Shown piece by piece: positions 61,922 through 64,000 of a stretch of 64,000 bases of DNA. Each line of letters opens with the position of its first letter. Position 1 is the first letter of the stretch. The notes beneath the pieces are model-generated. The model saw nothing but the letters and a program-made list of their open reading frames with translations. It did not search any database and was not told the DNA's origin. Source of the stretch: JAHEJV01 sp964653555 (GTDB lineage Bacteria; Myxococcota_A; UBA9160; SMWR01). Made by a program: the position numbers and the translations under genes. Location: positions 9,939-73,938 of the forward strand of contig CAZZFT010000009.1 of NCBI GenBank assembly GCA_964653555.1, read 5' to 3'.

Positions 61922-62000
61922 GAGGATAGGCAGTATCAGCTCTGGATTCGCGCCAGCGCCGAGAAGCAGGGTTATGTCAACCGTGCTGCCCCGCGGCGGG
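61922..62000 (+). repeat. GAGGATAGG repeat, copy 6 (long, 79 bp)
   Basis: It starts GAGGATAGGCAGTATCAGC and ends CCCCGCGGCGGG. The hairpin has one mismatch (AGCAGGGTT against AACCGTGCT). It differs from copy 2 at about four positions. On its right, an EGF-like C-terminus begins at once. Confidence 0.95.
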
Positions 62001-62226
62001 CGACTTCTGCGCGAGCCCGTGCAGCACGAACTGTGCCGGAGCGGGCACCTGCGCACAGGCGAACGGCACGTGCGATTCCGGCTGCGTCGCCGGCTACGGG
62101 GGTCCGAATTGCGAAACGCCGGCCTCGGCGCTCCCCGTCGGCGGCACCGGCTTCTACGTCACGCTCACGCTGCTGCTGGGCACCGCAGGAGTGGGAGCAT
62201 GGCACGTCGGACGGGCAAGGAGTTGA
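61999..62226 (+). pseudogene. C-terminal fragment of a secreted EGF-like protein with membrane anchor
   Basis: The frame begins inside the last two bases of repeat copy 6 and reads a Cys-rich EGF-like unit (CASPCSTNCAGAGTCAQANG, then CVAGYGGPNC). It ends with an anchor (LPVGGTGFYVTLTLLLGTAG plus HVGRARS) and a TGA at 62224. The body and start of the gene are missing. The tail resembles sorting signals of exosortase or related systems. Confidence 0.65.
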
Positions 62227-62248
62227 TTCCGAACGCGCGCTCGTCTCC

Positions 62249-62668
62249 TTAGATCGGGCGTCGCACGTTCGAGCGGCCCCGGAGGCGCCACGTCATCGCC
62301 GCCAGCATCAGCAACGCCGTGCCGGCCAGGACAAGGCGAACTGGCTCCGGCACGACGATGTTGTTCACGATGTGGAGCGTGGGCGAAGAGGCCGTGTAGC
62401 CCTCGGGCAGGTCGAAGACCGCCAGGCCGTCCTGGGGGACGCCGTCCACCGCGGATGCGGCGACCGCCCGCCAGTCGATCCGACCCTGGTGATGGGAGAC
62501 GTCGATGCCGAGGAGCCGGAAGCGATCGGGGTCCGGGTGGTTGAGCTGGAGCAGCCCGGCTCGGTACAGGGCCAGTCCGGCGGCTCCTGCCATGGCGAGG
62601 CAGACGACGACCCCGAGGACGATGCGCATCCCACGACCGGAGGGACTGGACGGATCGGCTGCGGTCAT
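62249..62668 (-). CDS. Chimera: GH25-lysozyme N-terminus joined to a PEP-CTERM C-terminus
   Basis: This is a 139-residue frame. Residues 1 to about 70 are a membrane-anchored glycosyl hydrolase 25 start: hydrophobic VLGVVVCLAMAGAAGLAL, then LGIDVSHHQGRIDWRAVAAS, including the GH25 DVSHHQG. The rest of the roughly 200-residue muramidase domain is missing. From about residue 73 it is an unrelated exported protein end (DGLAVFDLPEGYTASSPT, then VVPEPVRLVLAGTALLMLAA and Arg cluster). The join is in frame at 62450-62465. It is presumably not a lysozyme any more. Confidence 0.7.
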   Translation of the reverse strand: MTAADPSSPSGRGMRIVLGVVVCLAMAGAAGLALYRAGLLQLNHPDPDRFRLLGIDVSHHQGRIDWRAVAASAVDGVPQDGLAVFDLPEGYTASSPTLHIVNNIVVPEPVRLVLAGTALLMLAAMTWRLRGRSNVRRPI

Positions 62669-62859
62669 TCGTCGGGGTCGAGCTACCCGCGAGGGGTTCG
62701 GACGGCCCGCCCAGTATGCTGGAGCCGGGGGCGTCGAGCCGTTTCCGGCTCGCAACAAGGGCCCGGCCGGGCGAGCCCCGAGGATTCCCGCCGGCTTCGC
62801 CGGAATCGGGAATAGAATGCGCCGTCTCGTGTCGTTCGACTTCGGAAAGGAGATCCTGG

Positions 62860-63894
62860 ATGCGGATGTCCATGCGCTTGCTGCTGCTCCTCATGGCAAC
62901 GTCGCTCTGGCTGGCTTCGGCCGCGTCGGCGGTCGTCATCGACTGGGTCACCGTGGGCGACCCGGGGAACGCCTGCGACACGCAGGTGGATGGCTGCTTC
63001 GGCTCGGTGGCGAACGCGTATCGGATCTCGAAGTACGAGATCACGAACGCACAGTACGCGGAGTTCCTGAACGCGAAGGCGAAATCGGACCCGCTCGGCC
63101 TCTACAACGGGAACATGAGCGGGACCCTCGGTGGCATCACGCGGTCCGGAACCGACCCGAACTACAGCTACAGCGTGATCGCGGGCCGCGGGGACGTGCC
63201 CGTTGTTGCCGTGTCGTTCTACGCCGCGATGCGTTTCGCGAACTGGCTGCACAACGGGCAGGGGTCCGCGAGCACGGAGACCGGCGCGTACACGTTGCTG
63301 GGCGGCACGGCCACGCCGAGCAACGGCGACACCGTGACCCGAGACCCCAACGCCCAGGTCTTCATCCCGAGCGACGACGAGTGGTACAAGGCGGCGTACT
63401 ACGATCCGGGCACCGGCATCTACTACGACTACCCGGTCGGGACGGACACCCAGACGGTGTGCAGCACGCCGACGTCTTCGGCCAACTATGCGAACTGCTC
63501 CTCCGCGGTCTCGAACGTGACCGCCGTGGGCAGCTACACGGGCTCGGCCAGCCCGAACGGCACCTTCGACCAGGGTGGCAACGTCGAGGAGTGGAACGAG
63601 ACCCTCTACACCATCAATGGCAATCCGTACCGCGGCATACGGGGCAGCTGGTTCAACGGTGGCCCCACCGACATGGGAGCGGCGAACGAGAGCTTCGGCG
63701 GAGCGGGGGCGCTATACGCAGCCATCGGATTTCGGGTCGCGAGTCCGGCCCCTGCTCCCGCTGTGCCGTTGCTGGGACCGCTCGGTCTGGCCGTGCTCGG
63801 CGCCGGGCTCGTGATCGCGGGGGTACGGAGACTCCGCGCCACCATCGTCACGACCCAGCAGGGCGTCTCCGCGCACTCCGGCTGCGGATCCTGA
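62860..63894 (+). CDS. SUMF1/FGE-like domain protein with a VPLLGP-type C-terminal anchor
   Basis: This is a 344-residue paralogue of the gene at 37732. It has a signal peptide (1-24) and then the same series of motifs: ISKYEITNAQYAEFLNAKAK, AMRFANWLHNGQGS, FIPSDDEWYKAAYYDPG, TFDQGGNVEEWNET and AIGFRVAS. The tail differs: instead of VPEPG it ends AVPLLGPLGLAVLGAGLVIA, an IPTL/VPxxxP-like sorting signal, plus basic residues. It is exported and probably anchored by a different recognition tag. The strong AAAGGAGAT fixes the start at 62860. Confidence 0.88.
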   Translation: MRMSMRLLLLLMATSLWLASAASAVVIDWVTVGDPGNACDTQVDGCFGSVANAYRISKYEITNAQYAEFLNAKAKSDPLGLYNGNMSGTLGGITRSGTDPNYSYSVIAGRGDVPVVAVSFYAAMRFANWLHNGQGSASTETGAYTLLGGTATPSNGDTVTRDPNAQVFIPSDDEWYKAAYYDPGTGIYYDYPVGTDTQTVCSTPTSSANYANCSSAVSNVTAVGSYTGSASPNGTFDQGGNVEEWNETLYTINGNPYRGIRGSWFNGGPTDMGAANESFGGAGALYAAIGFRVASPAPAPAVPLLGPLGLAVLGAGLVIAGVRRLRATIVTTQQGVSAHSGCGS

Positions 63895-64000
63895 TCAGCC
63901 CGTACGCGCTGACGAGCGAAGCCGCGGCCACGAGCCCCCAGCCGTCCATCGCCGCCCAGGGACATCCCCGTAGGGATTTGACACTTCCCTGCTTCTCGGC

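Noticed and set aside
17668..62000. CRISPR array or integron cassette array made by the repeat
   Set aside because: The copies are 4-19 kb apart, not regularly spaced, one is reversed, there is no cas or integron integrase gene, and the core lacks attC-type R and L boxes.

Overview
This is a GC-rich, gene-dense bacterial chromosome segment from an environmental Gram-negative. It encodes outer-membrane and lipoprotein genes, several PEP-CTERM-type sorting tails, wax-ester/TAG acyltransferases, a P450, many CoA-ester enzymes and a Dehalococcoides-type Elp3. The mix suggests a Myxococcota/Desulfobacterota/Binatota-like lineage, probably known mainly from metagenomes; there is no rRNA or tRNA to fix this. 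The left 0-21 kb and the 27-34 kb and 51-62 kb blocks are ordinary compact gene neighbourhoods. The rest is accessory DNA full of truncated genes.

Layout. 0-8 kb: end of an RND/MMPL transporter operon, a MOSC protein, a DsbA-fold isomerase, a thiolase/hydrolase pair, MarC, a lysophospholipid-type acyltransferase and a histidine phosphatase. 8.5-13 kb: an AhpD-like protein, then elp3 divergent from a Trm9-like methyltransferase that is followed by a SpoU-type RNA methylase, which looks like a tRNA wobble-modification locus. 13-21 kb: an MFS permease, a TPR/Ser-Thr kinase, and a B12-dependent acyl-CoA mutase cluster (SDR, mutase large and small subunits, truncated MaoC). 21.5-27.4 kb: an islet with a ParA-FHA fusion, CBS, cytidylate-kinase-like, hemerythrin and hemolysin-III-like genes among three decayed copies of one transposase family.

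27.6-35.2 kb (minus strand): a five-gene redox operon. An Nfn/SudBA-like flavoprotein pair is followed by 2-oxoacid:ferredoxin oxidoreductase alpha and beta and a 706-residue protein ending in a [4Fe-4S] ferredoxin domain; the last three genes are joined by 4-bp GTGA overlaps. The first gene is fused in frame to the N-terminal arm of a tyrosine recombinase. 35-44 kb: exported and surface proteins (lipoprotein, beta-barrel, SUMF1-like PEP-CTERM, beta-propeller, beta-helix). 44-48 kb: less GC-rich, foreign-looking genes (MOSC/ferredoxin reductase, mug, SDR, IS66-type and PfpI fragments). 48-55 kb: a ceramidase-like enzyme, an amidohydrolase, a crotonase, a P450 and relics. 55.6-62 kb: acyl-CoA ligase, two WS/DGAT acyltransferases, an SDR and a GFA-like protein. 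62-64 kb: a lysozyme/PEP-CTERM chimera and a second SUMF1-like protein.

The most unusual structure is a dispersed repeat beginning GAGGATAGGCAGTAT. It occurs at least seven times (17.67, 21.47, 35.73 reversed, 40.97, 50.66, 55.60 and 61.92 kb). It has a constant left edge, a right edge at about 35, 58 or 79 bp, and in the long form a 9-bp hairpin. Most copies sit at junctions between truncated, unrelated genes, so it behaves as a recombination or insertion scar. Because such repeats can also cause chimeric assembly, that alternative has to be kept open.
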